A DNA stretch of 32,582 nucleotides, taken from Agathobacter sp. GTDB lineage: Bacteria; Bacillota; Clostridia; Lachnospirales; Lachnospiraceae. The notes beneath the pieces were generated by a model that saw only the letters and a program-made list of their open reading frames with translations, did no database searches and was not told the DNA's origin. Numbering within the stretch: position 1 is the stretch's first letter; each line of letters opens with the position of its first letter. Position numbers and translations under genes: made by a program. Location: the NCBI GenBank assembly GCA_022775045.1, contig JALFLB010000042.1:1-32582 (forward strand), given 5' to 3'. This document shows positions 23,314 through 32,328 of the stretch, piece by piece.

Positions 23314-25029
23314 ATGGCAAACGGATTCGGAAGCCTGTATATCGGAGCGTCTGGAGTTCAGAACGCACAGAATGGACTAAATACAACTGCCAACAACCTG
23401 GCAAATGTGGAAACCAAGGGGTATGTCCGCCAACAGGTTCGTTACGCAGATAAAACATATAATCTTTTAAAACAGCCATCCTGCAATATCAATTTGCAGC
23501 AGTATGGACTGGGCGTGTCGATCGGAGATGTCGTTCACGCGAGAGACATATTCTTAGATAAGACTTACCGGCAGGAGGCTGGACGCAAGGAATTCTATGC
23601 AGCCCGCTATGAGGTCTCTACTTATGTGGAGGATCTGTTTCAGGAACTGAACGGAGAACAGTTTAAGCAGAGCGTCAGTGACTTGTGGCAGGCGGTTCAG
23701 GAGGTGTCCACCAAGACAGACATCTCCATTTACCAGAATCTGGTATTGGAGAAAGCGGACCTTCTGGTCAACCGGGCACAGGCTCTCTATTCGGATCTTC
23801 AGACTTATCAATCCAATATCAACGAACAAATTAAAGATGATGTAAACCGTGTCAACGAGATTGGGGAAAGAATTTACCAGTTGAATCTCGATATCCAGAA
23901 AATCGAGGCCGGCGGAATCGAGACCGCAATGACATTGCGTGATGAGAGGGACAATCTTCTCGATGAACTGGGTGGTTACGGAGAAGTGACGATTTCCGAG
24001 GATGCGACCGGATTTGTCTATGTGGATTTTGAGAGCACCCGTTTCATAGATGACCATCGCAGTTATCAGATTGGTTTAAAGACAGAGCGTGGAACCGGAT
24101 TCTATACGCCGTACTGGACACATTTGTCGGATGAGACCAAGAATCAGTATACGAAGGTTTTTCGCACGGATGGCATCATTTCATCCGAGATGAATACTGA
24201 TATTGGAAGTATTAAGTCAAAACTGATTTTGAGAGGAGACCGGTATGGAAGGTATGAAGACCTTGAGACAGAGGAATCCTATGATAAGATTGCAAACAGC
24301 ACTATGATGCAGACGGAGGCACAGATTGATGAACTCTTCTCCCGAATAGTAACTGCAATGAACGATATTTACTGTCCGAATAAAGAGGCAGCAACTGAAA
24401 TTACAGGAATAACGGCTGATGGAACCGCAGTAACCTATCCGGCAGGTACGAAGATTCTCGATGTGGAGAACTGTGCAAGAGGCGTGGATGGAGAACTGCC
24501 GCCACGTGAGCTTTTTACCAGAATCGGAATGGACCGATACACCACGGTGACCGGGGATGATGGAGCAGTGTATTATGTTTATAACGAGCCGGATCCGGAT
24601 GTGAATGCCACTCGTTATGGCCTTGGAAATGTTTCGGTCAATCAGGAACTGAAAAAGCAGATTACGCTGATGCCGGCATACAAAGAAAATGGGGATGTGG
24701 ACTATGATATGGGCGCAAAGCTTGCAGAGGCATGGGAAAACGCAGGCATGAAGATCAATCCGTATGATCAGAAACCTTGTACATTTGAAGAATATTATGA
24801 CAAGATCATGGATTCACTTGGAGTAGAAGGCAACACATACAAATCCGCATCGGAGACACTCGAAGGAGCTGTTTCCTCTATCGATAATAAGCGGCAACAG
24901 GTGACAGGAGTTTCCTCCGATGAGGAACTGACCACCATGATTAAATTCCAGTCTGCGTTCAATGCGTCCAGTCGTTTTATGACAGTCATCAGCGAGATGA
25001 CGGAATTGATCGTGACTGGTTTGATTTAG
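23314..25029 (+). CDS. flgK: flagellar hook-associated protein 1 FlgK (first copy)
   Basis: Junction protein joining hook to filament. The N-terminal rod/hook motif reads GLNTTANNLANVETKGYVRQ, with coiled-coil segments to about 190. The C-terminal D0 segment includes VTGVSSDEELTTMIKFQSAFNASSRFMTVISEM and ends in LIVTGLI. The central region (about 260-470) is variable. Length is 571 residues. AGGAG lies 7 nt before the ATG. A second, clearly different flgK-type gene starts 16 bp downstream; the two share the terminal motifs but little of the middle. Confidence 0.94.
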   Translation: MANGFGSLYIGASGVQNAQNGLNTTANNLANVETKGYVRQQVRYADKTYNLLKQPSCNINLQQYGLGVSIGDVVHARDIFLDKTYRQEAGRKEFYAARYEVSTYVEDLFQELNGEQFKQSVSDLWQAVQEVSTKTDISIYQNLVLEKADLLVNRAQALYSDLQTYQSNINEQIKDDVNRVNEIGERIYQLNLDIQKIEAGGIETAMTLRDERDNLLDELGGYGEVTISEDATGFVYVDFESTRFIDDHRSYQIGLKTERGTGFYTPYWTHLSDETKNQYTKVFRTDGIISSEMNTDIGSIKSKLILRGDRYGRYEDLETEESYDKIANSTMMQTEAQIDELFSRIVTAMNDIYCPNKEAATEITGITADGTAVTYPAGTKILDVENCARGVDGELPPRELFTRIGMDRYTTVTGDDGAVYYVYNEPDPDVNATRYGLGNVSVNQELKKQITLMPAYKENGDVDYDMGAKLAEAWENAGMKINPYDQKPCTFEEYYDKIMDSLGVEGNTYKSASETLEGAVSSIDNKRQQVTGVSSDEELTTMIKFQSAFNASSRFMTVISEMTELIVTGLI

Positions 25030-25045
25030 TAGGGAGGTGAGTGAT

Positions 25046-26917
25046 ATGCCATCACAATTTTTTGGACTGAATATTGGAGCGAGTGCCCTGGCAGCATATC
25101 AGGCCTCTCTTAATACTACGGCCAACAATATTGCGAATGTGAAGACAACCGGCTATACCAGACAGACAACAGTTCTGGAGGCTGGACATCCGCTTCGTGT
25201 GTATACTCGCTATGGTTGTGTGGGCACCGGTGTTGTTGCAACAGAGATCACCCAGGAGCGCAATCTTTACTATGATACCAAATATTGGGGCAATGCATCC
25301 AGCAAGGGATATTTCGAGCAGAAGCTCTACTATCTGGATCAGGTACAGACCATTCTGAAAGATGATGAGGATTCCCAGAAGGGATTTACGACCATTTTTA
25401 CACAGATGTTTGACAACGGACTGGATACCTTAAAAACCAAGGGCGAGGATAAGTCTGTTCGTAACCAGTTTATACATGAGGCGCAGCAATTGTGCAGTTA
25501 TTTTAATGACCTGTCCAACAATCTCAAAAAAATGCAGGCGGATTGTAACAATGAGATTAAGACCAGCGCCAACAAAATTAATTCTTATGCGCAGAAACTC
25601 GCAATCCTGAATAAACAGATTAATAATATTGAGGTTCGGGGTGGTCATGCCAATGAGCTTCGCGATCAGAGAGCCAATCTGATCGATGAATTGTCAGAGC
25701 TTGTGGATGTAGAGACAAAAGAATTTGAGGTGACCAATTCCAACGGCCAGGCGCTCGGAGGAACTAACTATCGTGTATATATTAACGGGCAGATTCTGGT
25801 AGATGGTAACGAATACCGCACGCTTGACTGCATTTCCACGGAGTACAAATACAGCCAGATGGATATAGAGGGAATGTATTCTCTGGTTTGGTCTGATACC
25901 GGAATGGATTTTGCAACCACAGGAGGAACAAAGCAGGGAAGCCTGGATGCACTCTTTTGCGTGAGAGATGGCAACAATAAAGAAAACATGCGCGGTGTAG
26001 TGGAAAGTGTGGGAAATGATCGGAAGACAATTACCATGAAGAATCCAACACAGACCAGTATGAATGAACTGAACCTCCCGGAAAGAGGTCAGATTACGGT
26101 CAATAACAAGCATTACACATACGAAGGATGGGAGGCAACCGTAGGTGAGGATGGAATCACCAGTATTACCTTTCAATTGACGACGGCGATGAGTGAGGAT
26201 GAGGCAAACCGCCTGCCGGACAATCAGTTGATTTGCGGTGTATCGGTGGACGCTATGGGAATCCCGTATTATCAGTCCCAGATCAATGAGTTCCTGCGCA
26301 ATTTTACACAGGCATTTAATGATATAGAGAAAAAGGGTGTTGATCTGGAAGGGAACCCGATGGGTTCGTTCTTTGTTGGGGAGAGCGCGACCGGCGTAAT
26401 CTTTGATGTTGATGAGTGGGACAAAGAACTGGCGGATGCGGAAGAGAGAAAGCACAACGGTGGGGATTATTCATTTACGTTTAGTTCCCATGGGGATAGC
26501 TATTATAATATTACAGCAGAGACGGTATGCGTCAACGACAAATCCTTAAAGGATCCGAACTATTTCTCCACATCCAGTGAGATCATAAATGGTGAGGCAA
26601 AATACGATATTGCAGAGGAACTTTTGAAGCTTCAGAAGGACGTGAAAATGTTCCGCGGCGATTCGGCCGAGTCATTTCTGGAAACATTGCTGTCCGACAT
26701 TACAGTCGATGTGAATAAAACAGAGATCAGTTCCAAAAATTATGCAAATCTGGCAACGATTATCGGGAATCAGAGAACATCCATTTCCGGTGTCGATGAG
26801 GATGAAGAGGGATTAAATCTGGTCAAGTTCCAGAATTGCTATAATCTGGCGGCAAAATTAATTACTGTAATGTCAGAAGTCTACAATAAACTGATTAATG
26901 AGATGGGAGTAACCTAA
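25046..26917 (+). CDS. flgK: flagellar hook-associated protein FlgK (second, divergent copy)
   Basis: Second FlgK-type protein, 623 residues. The N-terminal motif is SLNTTANNIANVKTTGYTRQ, followed by a long helical region (about 90-215) that includes LRDQRANLIDELSELVDVE. The C-terminus has ISGVDEDEEGLNLVKFQNCYNLAAKLITVMSEVYNKLI, clearly FlgK-like. The middle (about 260-540) is unrelated to the first copy by eye. The start at 25046 is chosen because GGGAGGTGA lies 5 nt upstream; a GTG at 25037 falls within that ribosome site. Two subunits could form a mixed junction or act as alternatives; which one is the main HAP1 cannot be decided here. Confidence 0.9.
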   Translation: MPSQFFGLNIGASALAAYQASLNTTANNIANVKTTGYTRQTTVLEAGHPLRVYTRYGCVGTGVVATEITQERNLYYDTKYWGNASSKGYFEQKLYYLDQVQTILKDDEDSQKGFTTIFTQMFDNGLDTLKTKGEDKSVRNQFIHEAQQLCSYFNDLSNNLKKMQADCNNEIKTSANKINSYAQKLAILNKQINNIEVRGGHANELRDQRANLIDELSELVDVETKEFEVTNSNGQALGGTNYRVYINGQILVDGNEYRTLDCISTEYKYSQMDIEGMYSLVWSDTGMDFATTGGTKQGSLDALFCVRDGNNKENMRGVVESVGNDRKTITMKNPTQTSMNELNLPERGQITVNNKHYTYEGWEATVGEDGITSITFQLTTAMSEDEANRLPDNQLICGVSVDAMGIPYYQSQINEFLRNFTQAFNDIEKKGVDLEGNPMGSFFVGESATGVIFDVDEWDKELADAEERKHNGGDYSFTFSSHGDSYYNITAETVCVNDKSLKDPNYFSTSSEIINGEAKYDIAEELLKLQKDVKMFRGDSAESFLETLLSDITVDVNKTEISSKNYANLATIIGNQRTSISGVDEDEEGLNLVKFQNCYNLAAKLITVMSEVYNKLINEMGVT

Positions 26918-26953
26918 AACAGGACATAAGGCATAACTTAAGGGGGCAGACAT

Positions 26954-28480
26954 ATGCGAGTAACAAATAATATGATCACAAGTAATACCAAAGGGAATAT
27001 TAATTCCAACAAGGTGCTTGTGGACAAATATAATACACAGATGACAACGCAGAAGAAAATTAACCGACCGTCCGATGATCCGGTAATCGCAATCCGTTCC
27101 CTGCGTATGCAGACGAATCTGAGCCATATTAATCAGTATCTGGACAATAATATCGCAGATGTGGAGTCATGGCTGGAGGTTACTAATACTGCATTGTATA
27201 ATATGACCAAGATTCTTACGGATATCCGGACCCAGTGTGTGAATGGATCAACCGACACCCTCACACAGGATGACCGCCATACTATCTTGCAGCAGCTGAC
27301 ACAGATGGCGGATCAGGTATATAGTGAAGGAAATGCGGATTATGCGGGGCGTACCGTATTTACCGGATACCGGACTTCCTCCCAGCTGACATTCAAGACG
27401 GACGAGAAAGATACCGTTTATCAGATTGCCCAGAATTTTACCTATGAGGATTTGAAGGAAAAGCGTTACTATTATGGGGAGACCGAAGTGCCTGCAGATG
27501 CCGCTACAGCTTGCAATGCTGAAATCGGAACCAATACCTATAACCGGATTCGGCTGGCGTATAATGGGATTGATAAAATTGGTTATCAGCCGGCTGCAAC
27601 GGATGCAGATCCCAATCCGTCATTCGTAGAGGATAAGATCTTTATCGATGGAACGGCGACAGCTGTTAAAACATATGAGAATGAGGATGCGTGGTATCAG
27701 GCGACTCAAAATGGCGCTGATGGTAAGACATTGGGTGAGGATGAAGTGATTTTTATCAAAGAAACCGGAGAGTTGATTTTCGGAGATAAAATTGCCCACA
27801 CTTTAGCACAGAATAAGTCTGCAATCAACGTTTCTTATGTGAAGACAGGCTTTGACGCAGGGGAAGCCAGACCGGAATACTATTATAACTGTACCATGCA
27901 GACCCCGGATATGGCTGAACCGGTTACCTATACCAAAGAGAACCAGCAGATCAACTACACCATTTCCAACGGTATTACGATACCGGCCAACACACAGGCG
28001 AGTGAGGTGCTGGATACCAGTATCGGAAGAGATGTTGGAGAGATGATCGATATTGTTCAGACAGCGATTAATGCCCACGATAAAGTGGAAAAGCTGGAAC
28101 AGATGATGGCAAGAGAGGAGTATGCGGATCCGGAGAGTCAGAAAGTATTGCAGGGATATCTGGATTCTGCGAAGAAGGAAGCTGATTATGCGGATGATAA
28201 TCTGAAGAAAACCTATCAGCAGTACATCACAAACTTTGGTGGCTATCTGGAAAAAGTGAACGTTGCCACAACAAATGTCGGAAGCTTGCAGAAACGCCTT
28301 GCGCTGACCAAGAACCGGATGGAGAATCAGCAGTCCACTGTGGAAGAATTGAAATCCAACAACGATAACCGTGATATTTCGGATATCATCATTGATTATT
28401 ATGCTGCGTACAATGCGTATACCGCAAGTCTTATGGCAGCATCCAAGGTTGGACAACAGACACTTTTGAATTACCTGTAA
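26954..28480 (+). CDS. flgL: flagellar hook-associated protein 3 FlgL, enlarged
   Basis: Second hook-filament junction protein. The flagellin-like N-terminus (MRVTNNMITSN...KKINRPSDDPVIAIRSLRMQ) and C-terminus (ALTKNRMENQQSTVEELKSNNDNRDISDIIIDYYAAYNAYTASLMAASK) are standard. At 508 residues it is about 200 longer than typical FlgL. The extra length is a central acidic region (about 150-360) rich in Asp, Tyr and Thr, probably a surface-exposed domain. It follows flgK2 by 36 bp with GGGGG before the ATG. It precedes fliW by 16 bp. Confidence 0.92.
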   Translation: MRVTNNMITSNTKGNINSNKVLVDKYNTQMTTQKKINRPSDDPVIAIRSLRMQTNLSHINQYLDNNIADVESWLEVTNTALYNMTKILTDIRTQCVNGSTDTLTQDDRHTILQQLTQMADQVYSEGNADYAGRTVFTGYRTSSQLTFKTDEKDTVYQIAQNFTYEDLKEKRYYYGETEVPADAATACNAEIGTNTYNRIRLAYNGIDKIGYQPAATDADPNPSFVEDKIFIDGTATAVKTYENEDAWYQATQNGADGKTLGEDEVIFIKETGELIFGDKIAHTLAQNKSAINVSYVKTGFDAGEARPEYYYNCTMQTPDMAEPVTYTKENQQINYTISNGITIPANTQASEVLDTSIGRDVGEMIDIVQTAINAHDKVEKLEQMMAREEYADPESQKVLQGYLDSAKKEADYADDNLKKTYQQYITNFGGYLEKVNVATTNVGSLQKRLALTKNRMENQQSTVEELKSNNDNRDISDIIIDYYAAYNAYTASLMAASKVGQQTLLNYL

Positions 28481-28496
28481 ACAAGGAGCAAATACT

Positions 28497-28961
28497 ATGA
28501 AGGCAAAGACGAGAATTTTTGGCGATGTTGAGATCGCAGATGATAAGATTATCACATTGGAGCAGGGAATGATTGGATTCCCGGATCTGAATCATTTTGC
28601 ATTGATTTACGATGAGGAGAAGGGAAATGATACATCAACAATTATGTGGTTGCAATCCATGGACGAGCCGGATATTGCATTTCCGGTTATGATGCCTCAT
28701 CTTGTGAAGGAAGATTACGACCCGAAGGTGAGCGAGGAGGTGATCGCTCCCCTTGGAGAACTGACACCTGACAATACTTATTTGCTGGTGACGGTAACGG
28801 TTCCGAAGAATATTGAGGATTTTTCGGTTAATCTGAAGGCGCCGATTGTGATCAACATGGATAACCGTAAGGGCGTGCAGCTGATAGTTGAGGATGATTA
28901 CCCGGTGAAATACAAGGTATATGAGATCCTCAAAAATAAAAAGGAAAAGGCAGGTGAATAA
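28497..28961 (+). CDS. fliW: flagellar assembly factor FliW
   Basis: Protein antagonist of CsrA that also binds flagellin. When flagellin leaves the cell, FliW is freed, binds CsrA and relieves repression of flagellin translation. The 154-residue sequence shows the family features FGDVEIADDKIITLEQGMIGFPDL, the LQSMDEPDIAFPV segment, and VNLKAPIVINMDNRKGVQLI. AAGGAG precedes the ATG. Its stop is 3 bp before csrA, so the two are translationally linked. Confidence 0.95.
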   Translation: MKAKTRIFGDVEIADDKIITLEQGMIGFPDLNHFALIYDEEKGNDTSTIMWLQSMDEPDIAFPVMMPHLVKEDYDPKVSEEVIAPLGELTPDNTYLLVTVTVPKNIEDFSVNLKAPIVINMDNRKGVQLIVEDDYPVKYKVYEILKNKKEKAGE

Positions 28962-28964
28962 GAT

Positions 28965-29183
28965 ATGTTGGCGTTGACCAGAAAGAAGGGCGAGGCGTTA
29001 GTCATAAACAACAATATCGAGATCACCGTACTTGAAATCCGCGGTGATCAGATTAAGATTGGCATTACAGCGCCGAAGGATGTTCCGGTATACCGTAAGG
29101 AAGTTTATCTCCAGATTCAGAAAGAGAATCAGGAGGCACTGAATGTAGATGGACTGGATGCGTTGAAGGGAATCATAGGATAA
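28965..29183 (+). CDS. csrA: carbon storage regulator CsrA (translational repressor)
   Basis: Small homodimeric RNA-binding protein recognising GGA in hairpin loops, here expected to repress flagellin translation. The 72-residue sequence is canonical: MLALTRKKGEALVINNNIEITVLEIRGDQIKIGITAPKDVPVYRKEVY. Arg6, Arg44 and nearby residues of the RNA-binding face are present. AGGTGA at the end of fliW serves as ribosome site. A likely target is the flagellin leader at 32411-32490. It is the last gene of the flgM operon, followed by a terminator. Confidence 0.96.
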   Translation: MLALTRKKGEALVINNNIEITVLEIRGDQIKIGITAPKDVPVYRKEVYLQIQKENQEALNVDGLDALKGIIG

Positions 29184-29187
29184 ATTC

Positions 29188-29232
29188 ATCGGAGGGTGTT
29201 AACTTTTGCAGGGCACCCTCCGATATTCTTAT
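29188..29232 (+). terminator. terminator of the flgM-csrA operon
   Basis: ATCGGAGGGTG (29188-29198) pairs perfectly with CACCCTCCGAT (29214-29224), followed by ATTCTTATT. The 3' arm also contains the -10 element of the sigma-28 promoter at 29200-29226. Confidence 0.8.
29200..29226 (+). promoter_or_regulatory. sigma-28 promoter of flaG-fliD-fliS-fliT, nested in the terminator
   Basis: TAACTTTT (29200-29207), 11-nt spacer, TCCGATAT (29219-29226). The -35 matches TAAAGTTT at six of eight positions and the -10 is identical to that of the flagellin promoter. The -35 and spacer lie in the loop of the csrA terminator, and the -10 forms its 3' arm. It lies about 60 bp before the flaG start. Confidence 0.7.
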
Positions 29233-29287
29233 TAGAAAAGGATAACTAAACACATGGATGCAGGATGAAGACAAGGAGGGACTCATC

Positions 29288-29713
29288 ATGGCGGTTGAAG
29301 CAGTAAAAGGTGCAGGAATGACGTATCAGGGAAGTGTGTCAACTGCAGAAGTCAAAGAGGAGAGTCGTGCAAAGGTAGAACAGGCAGAGAATGTGAATAC
29401 CTCAGAGACGATTGCCGCAAAGACGACAGCACTTGATACCAAGCAGATGGATGGCGAGGAAGGAAGCACACAGAACGGTCAGACCCAGGAGCAGCGCAAC
29501 GCGCAAATCCGCAAGGCAGTCGACGACATTAACAAGAAGATGAACAATTCAGAAGCGATTTTCGGTATTCATGAGGCGACAAATCGTGTGACGATTAAGA
29601 TTGTAGATAAGGACACCAAGAAAGTAATCAAAGAGATGCCGCCGGAGAAGACTCTGGACATGATCGCCAAGGTCTGGGAATTGGCAGGACTCATGGTGGA
29701 CGAGAAAAGATAA
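29288..29713 (+). CDS. flaG: FlaG family flagellar protein
   Basis: Small protein linked to filament length and stability in other bacteria; exact role unclear. The N-terminal half is polar and probably disordered (rich in Glu, Ala, Thr, Gln). The conserved FlaG domain (about 85-141) reads IFGIHEATNRVTIKIVDKDTKKVIKEMPPEKTLDMIAKVWEL and ends in GLMVDEKR. The start at 29288 is chosen because AAGGAGGG lies 8 nt upstream; an ATG at 29258 would overlap that site. fliD starts 15 bp downstream, the usual arrangement. Confidence 0.9.
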   Translation: MAVEAVKGAGMTYQGSVSTAEVKEESRAKVEQAENVNTSETIAAKTTALDTKQMDGEEGSTQNGQTQEQRNAQIRKAVDDINKKMNNSEAIFGIHEATNRVTIKIVDKDTKKVIKEMPPEKTLDMIAKVWELAGLMVDEKR

Positions 29714-29728
29714 AGGAGGCAGGAAGTT

Positions 29729-31366
29729 ATGGCAATCAGAATATCGGGATTGAATTCCGGTTTGGATACCGATTCCATTGTACAGGAACTGGTGTCTGCA
29801 TATAGCAAGAAGACAGAAAAATATGAGAAGGCACAGACCAAGCTGGGCTGGAAGCAGGAAATCTGGAAGGATTTGAATAAAAAGGTAAACACTTTTTATA
29901 AGAGTCTGGATAGCGTGCGTTTTTCCGGTGGATATAACACAAAGAAGACGACATCTTCCGATACGGTAAAGGCAACCGTCAGCGCCAAGAGTGGTGCTGT
30001 CTCGGGAACGCAGAAACTCCATATTCTGTCTACGGCACAGGCAGGGTATCTGACGGGCGGAAAGATTTCTCTCAAAAAGGCCGTTACCAGAGATGATGGA
30101 ACCATCGGTTATGAAACTGTAGATGGGAAAGTGACATCCGACACTAAACTGAGCGAGCTTGGTTTTGATGGGGACAGTGCCTCGATTCGTCTTTCCACCA
30201 AGGACAAGAATGGGCAGAATGTGGAAAAGGATATCAGCATTACCAAGGACAGTACCATCAACGATGTGGTTTCACAGTTGAAGGATGCGGGATTGAATGC
30301 GAGCTTTGATGCGGGTAATGGCAGAATCTTTTTAAGTGCCAAGGATACTGGAGCCAACTCGGATTTTACGCTGGCTCCGACCGGGGCATCTGATGAGAAT
30401 GCAAAGAAGGTTCTTGGATTCCTGGGACTGGATACAAGTACTTCTGCATATGGAGATAAGGCAACAAAAATTGAGGGAAGCGATGCTTCCATTGTGCTCA
30501 ATGGCGTTTTGTATACCAACTCCAGCAACAATTTCTCAATTAATGGCTTAAGTATTGCAGTTAACGGTGTGACGGACGATGCGAATGATTATATGACAGA
30601 TGGCGTGCTGGATCAGTCTAAGATCGCTAATATGAGTGATGATACTGCAATTACCATTACGACATCAACTGATGTACAGGGAATCTATGACAAGATTAAG
30701 GATTTCCTGACCAACTATAACAATATCATCAATGAGATGACCAAACTGTACAATGCAAAATCTGCAGGCAGTTACGAACCACTGACCGATGAAGAAAAGG
30801 ATGAGATGTCCGATACGGAGATTGAGAAGTGGGAGACTAAGATCAAGGATTCCCTGCTTCGAAGGGACAATTCGCTCAGTACGGTCATGAGTGCTATGAC
30901 ATCTGCGATGAGTCAAAGCATTACCATTGATGGCAAGAGTTATGCATTGTCAAGCTTTGGAATCAAAACATTGGGAACACTCAACGCTGCAGAGAATGAG
31001 CAGAATGCGTACCATATTGACGGCGATGAGGATGACGAGAACACGTCCGGGAACACTGACAAACTAATGGCAGCTATCACAGAGGATCCGGATACGGTTG
31101 TAAATTTTATGACACAGCTGACCAGTAATCTCTACAAGGCGATTGACGACCAGATGAAGAGTACATCGCTTCGCTCGAAGTATTGCATTTACAACGATAA
31201 GGAACTGGATACGCAGTATACCAATTATACTAAGACCATTAAGGAATGGGAACAGAAGGTATCGGATAAAGAGGATTACTATTATAAGAAGTTCTCTGCT
31301 ATGGAAACTGCATTGGGAAATCTGCAGAGCCAGACAAGTTCTCTGACAGGACTATTCGGCAACTAA
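29729..31366 (+). CDS. fliD: flagellar filament capping protein FliD (HAP2)
   Basis: Cap at the filament tip that guides flagellin assembly. The N-terminal FliD domain starts MAIRISGLNSGLDTDSIVQELVSAYSKK, with LGWKQEIWKDLNKKV next. The C-terminal domain includes STDVQGIYDKIKDFLTNYNNIINEMTKLY, then LSSFGIKTLGTL and EDPDTVVNFM, and ends in a coiled coil with QTSSLTGLFGN. Length 545 is normal. AAGGAGG precedes the ATG. Its secretion chaperone (fliT-like) and the flagellin chaperone fliS follow. Confidence 0.95.
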   Translation: MAIRISGLNSGLDTDSIVQELVSAYSKKTEKYEKAQTKLGWKQEIWKDLNKKVNTFYKSLDSVRFSGGYNTKKTTSSDTVKATVSAKSGAVSGTQKLHILSTAQAGYLTGGKISLKKAVTRDDGTIGYETVDGKVTSDTKLSELGFDGDSASIRLSTKDKNGQNVEKDISITKDSTINDVVSQLKDAGLNASFDAGNGRIFLSAKDTGANSDFTLAPTGASDENAKKVLGFLGLDTSTSAYGDKATKIEGSDASIVLNGVLYTNSSNNFSINGLSIAVNGVTDDANDYMTDGVLDQSKIANMSDDTAITITTSTDVQGIYDKIKDFLTNYNNIINEMTKLYNAKSAGSYEPLTDEEKDEMSDTEIEKWETKIKDSLLRRDNSLSTVMSAMTSAMSQSITIDGKSYALSSFGIKTLGTLNAAENEQNAYHIDGDEDDENTSGNTDKLMAAITEDPDTVVNFMTQLTSNLYKAIDDQMKSTSLRSKYCIYNDKELDTQYTNYTKTIKEWEQKVSDKEDYYYKKFSAMETALGNLQSQTSSLTGLFGN

Positions 31367-31396
31367 TACGTTGTGTATAAATTGGGAGGAAACAGA

Positions 31397-31801
31397 ATGA
31401 TACAGAATCAGGGATATGCAGCATACGGCAACAGTAAGATACTGACAGCTTCACCGGCAGAACTTACGCTGATGCTTTATGATGGCGCAATCAAGTTCGT
31501 CAATATTGCGATTGCTGCGACTGAGAAAAAGGATGTTGAGAAAGCCCACAATAATATCATGAAAGCTGAAAATATTATTATCGAATTTCAGTCTACATTG
31601 GATCACAAGTATCCGGTGGCAAAGGATTTTGATACCGTGTATACATATCTGCTTCAGCGATTGCGCGATGCGAACTTGAAGAAGGATAAGGAGATTCTCG
31701 AAGAGGTTCTGGGACATCTTCGCACAATGCGGGATACCTGGAAGGAAGTTATGGTGAAGACAGCAAACGGGACTAAGATTGACACCGTGCAGGTGTCATA
31801 G
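31397..31801 (+). CDS. fliS: flagellin export chaperone FliS
   Basis: Helical cytoplasmic chaperone that keeps flagellin monomers unpolymerised and delivers them to the export gate. The 134-residue sequence has the family signature YAAYGNSKILTASPAELTLMLYDGAIKFVNIA at the N-terminus, then a four-helix bundle ending LRTMRDTWKEVM. The start at 31397 is chosen because GGGAGGAAACAG lies upstream; an in-frame start at 31373 would include that ribosome site. It lies between fliD and a fliT-like gene, with flagellin just beyond. Confidence 0.95.
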   Translation: MIQNQGYAAYGNSKILTASPAELTLMLYDGAIKFVNIAIAATEKKDVEKAHNNIMKAENIIIEFQSTLDHKYPVAKDFDTVYTYLLQRLRDANLKKDKEILEEVLGHLRTMRDTWKEVMVKTANGTKIDTVQVS

Positions 31802-31818
31802 AGACAGGGGTAGACGGT

Positions 31819-32295
31819 ATGCCAGATACATACATAGCAATCATGCTGCAGAGCTTGAGGAAAAAGGAACAGATATTGAATGAAATCATTCGACTGGACG
31901 ATCTGCAGAAAAATCAGTTGACCAATCCGGAGTGCCCGGTAGATGAATTCGATAAGACTGTGGAGGACAAAAGCGCCTGTATCGAGCAGTTGGAGCAGTT
32001 GGACAGCGGATTTGAAAAGTTGTACGCGGAGGTTGCCCGGGAATTGGAAGAGAACCGGGAGGTGTATGCAGACCAGATTCGCCAGATGCAGGAATATATC
32101 CGCAGTGTGACTGACAAGAGCGTGAAGATTCAGGCGCAGGAAGCTCGCAATAAGGATTTGATGATGCATAAGTTTTCCGGGGTTAAGAAACATGCCAAAG
32201 GTGTACGGGTCAACAGTAAAGCGATTGAGGGTTATAGCCGCACGATGCGGCCATCTGCCTACACGGATCCTTTATATATGGACAATAAGAAATAG
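31819..32295 (+). CDS. FliT-like flagellar chaperone (coiled-coil protein)
   Basis: Predicted helical chaperone in the fliT position. The 158-residue product is largely coiled coil (about 10-115), rich in Glu, Gln and Leu, with LRKKEQILNEIIRLDDLQKNQL and CIEQLEQLDSGFEKLYAEVA. The C-terminal 40 residues are basic and look unstructured. Similarity to any named family is low, and both FliT and FlgN families would fit. Position directly after fliS favours a FliD chaperone. The start lies 17 bp after the fliS stop. A hairpin follows. Confidence 0.7.
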   Translation: MPDTYIAIMLQSLRKKEQILNEIIRLDDLQKNQLTNPECPVDEFDKTVEDKSACIEQLEQLDSGFEKLYAEVARELEENREVYADQIRQMQEYIRSVTDKSVKIQAQEARNKDLMMHKFSGVKKHAKGVRVNSKAIEGYSRTMRPSAYTDPLYMDNKK

Positions 32296-32296
32296 C

Positions 32297-32325
32297 TTGG
32301 AAAAATTAAAAATTTTTCCAATTTG
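32297..32325 (+). terminator. hairpin after the fliT-like gene
   Basis: TTGGAAAAATT (32297-32307) pairs with AATTTTTCCAA (32311-32321) around AAA, followed by TTTG. It is AT-rich with little GC stem and a short U tract outside the stem, so termination is probably partial. It lies 4 bp before the flagellin sigma-28 promoter. Confidence 0.5.
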
Positions 32326-32328
32326 CTA

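Noticed and set aside
25694..26455. Minus-strand 253-codon frame opposite the second flgK
   Set aside because: Composition rich in His, Cys and Ile and no motif or ribosome site; a shadow of the flagellar gene.
25046..26917. Second FlgK as a decayed duplicate
   Set aside because: It has a full open frame, a strong ribosome site and conserved terminal motifs, with a distinct middle region; no sign of decay.
27803..28555. Minus-strand 250-codon frame opposite flgL
   Set aside because: Hydrophobic composition arises from reverse reading of the flgL coiled coil; no start signals or homology recognised.
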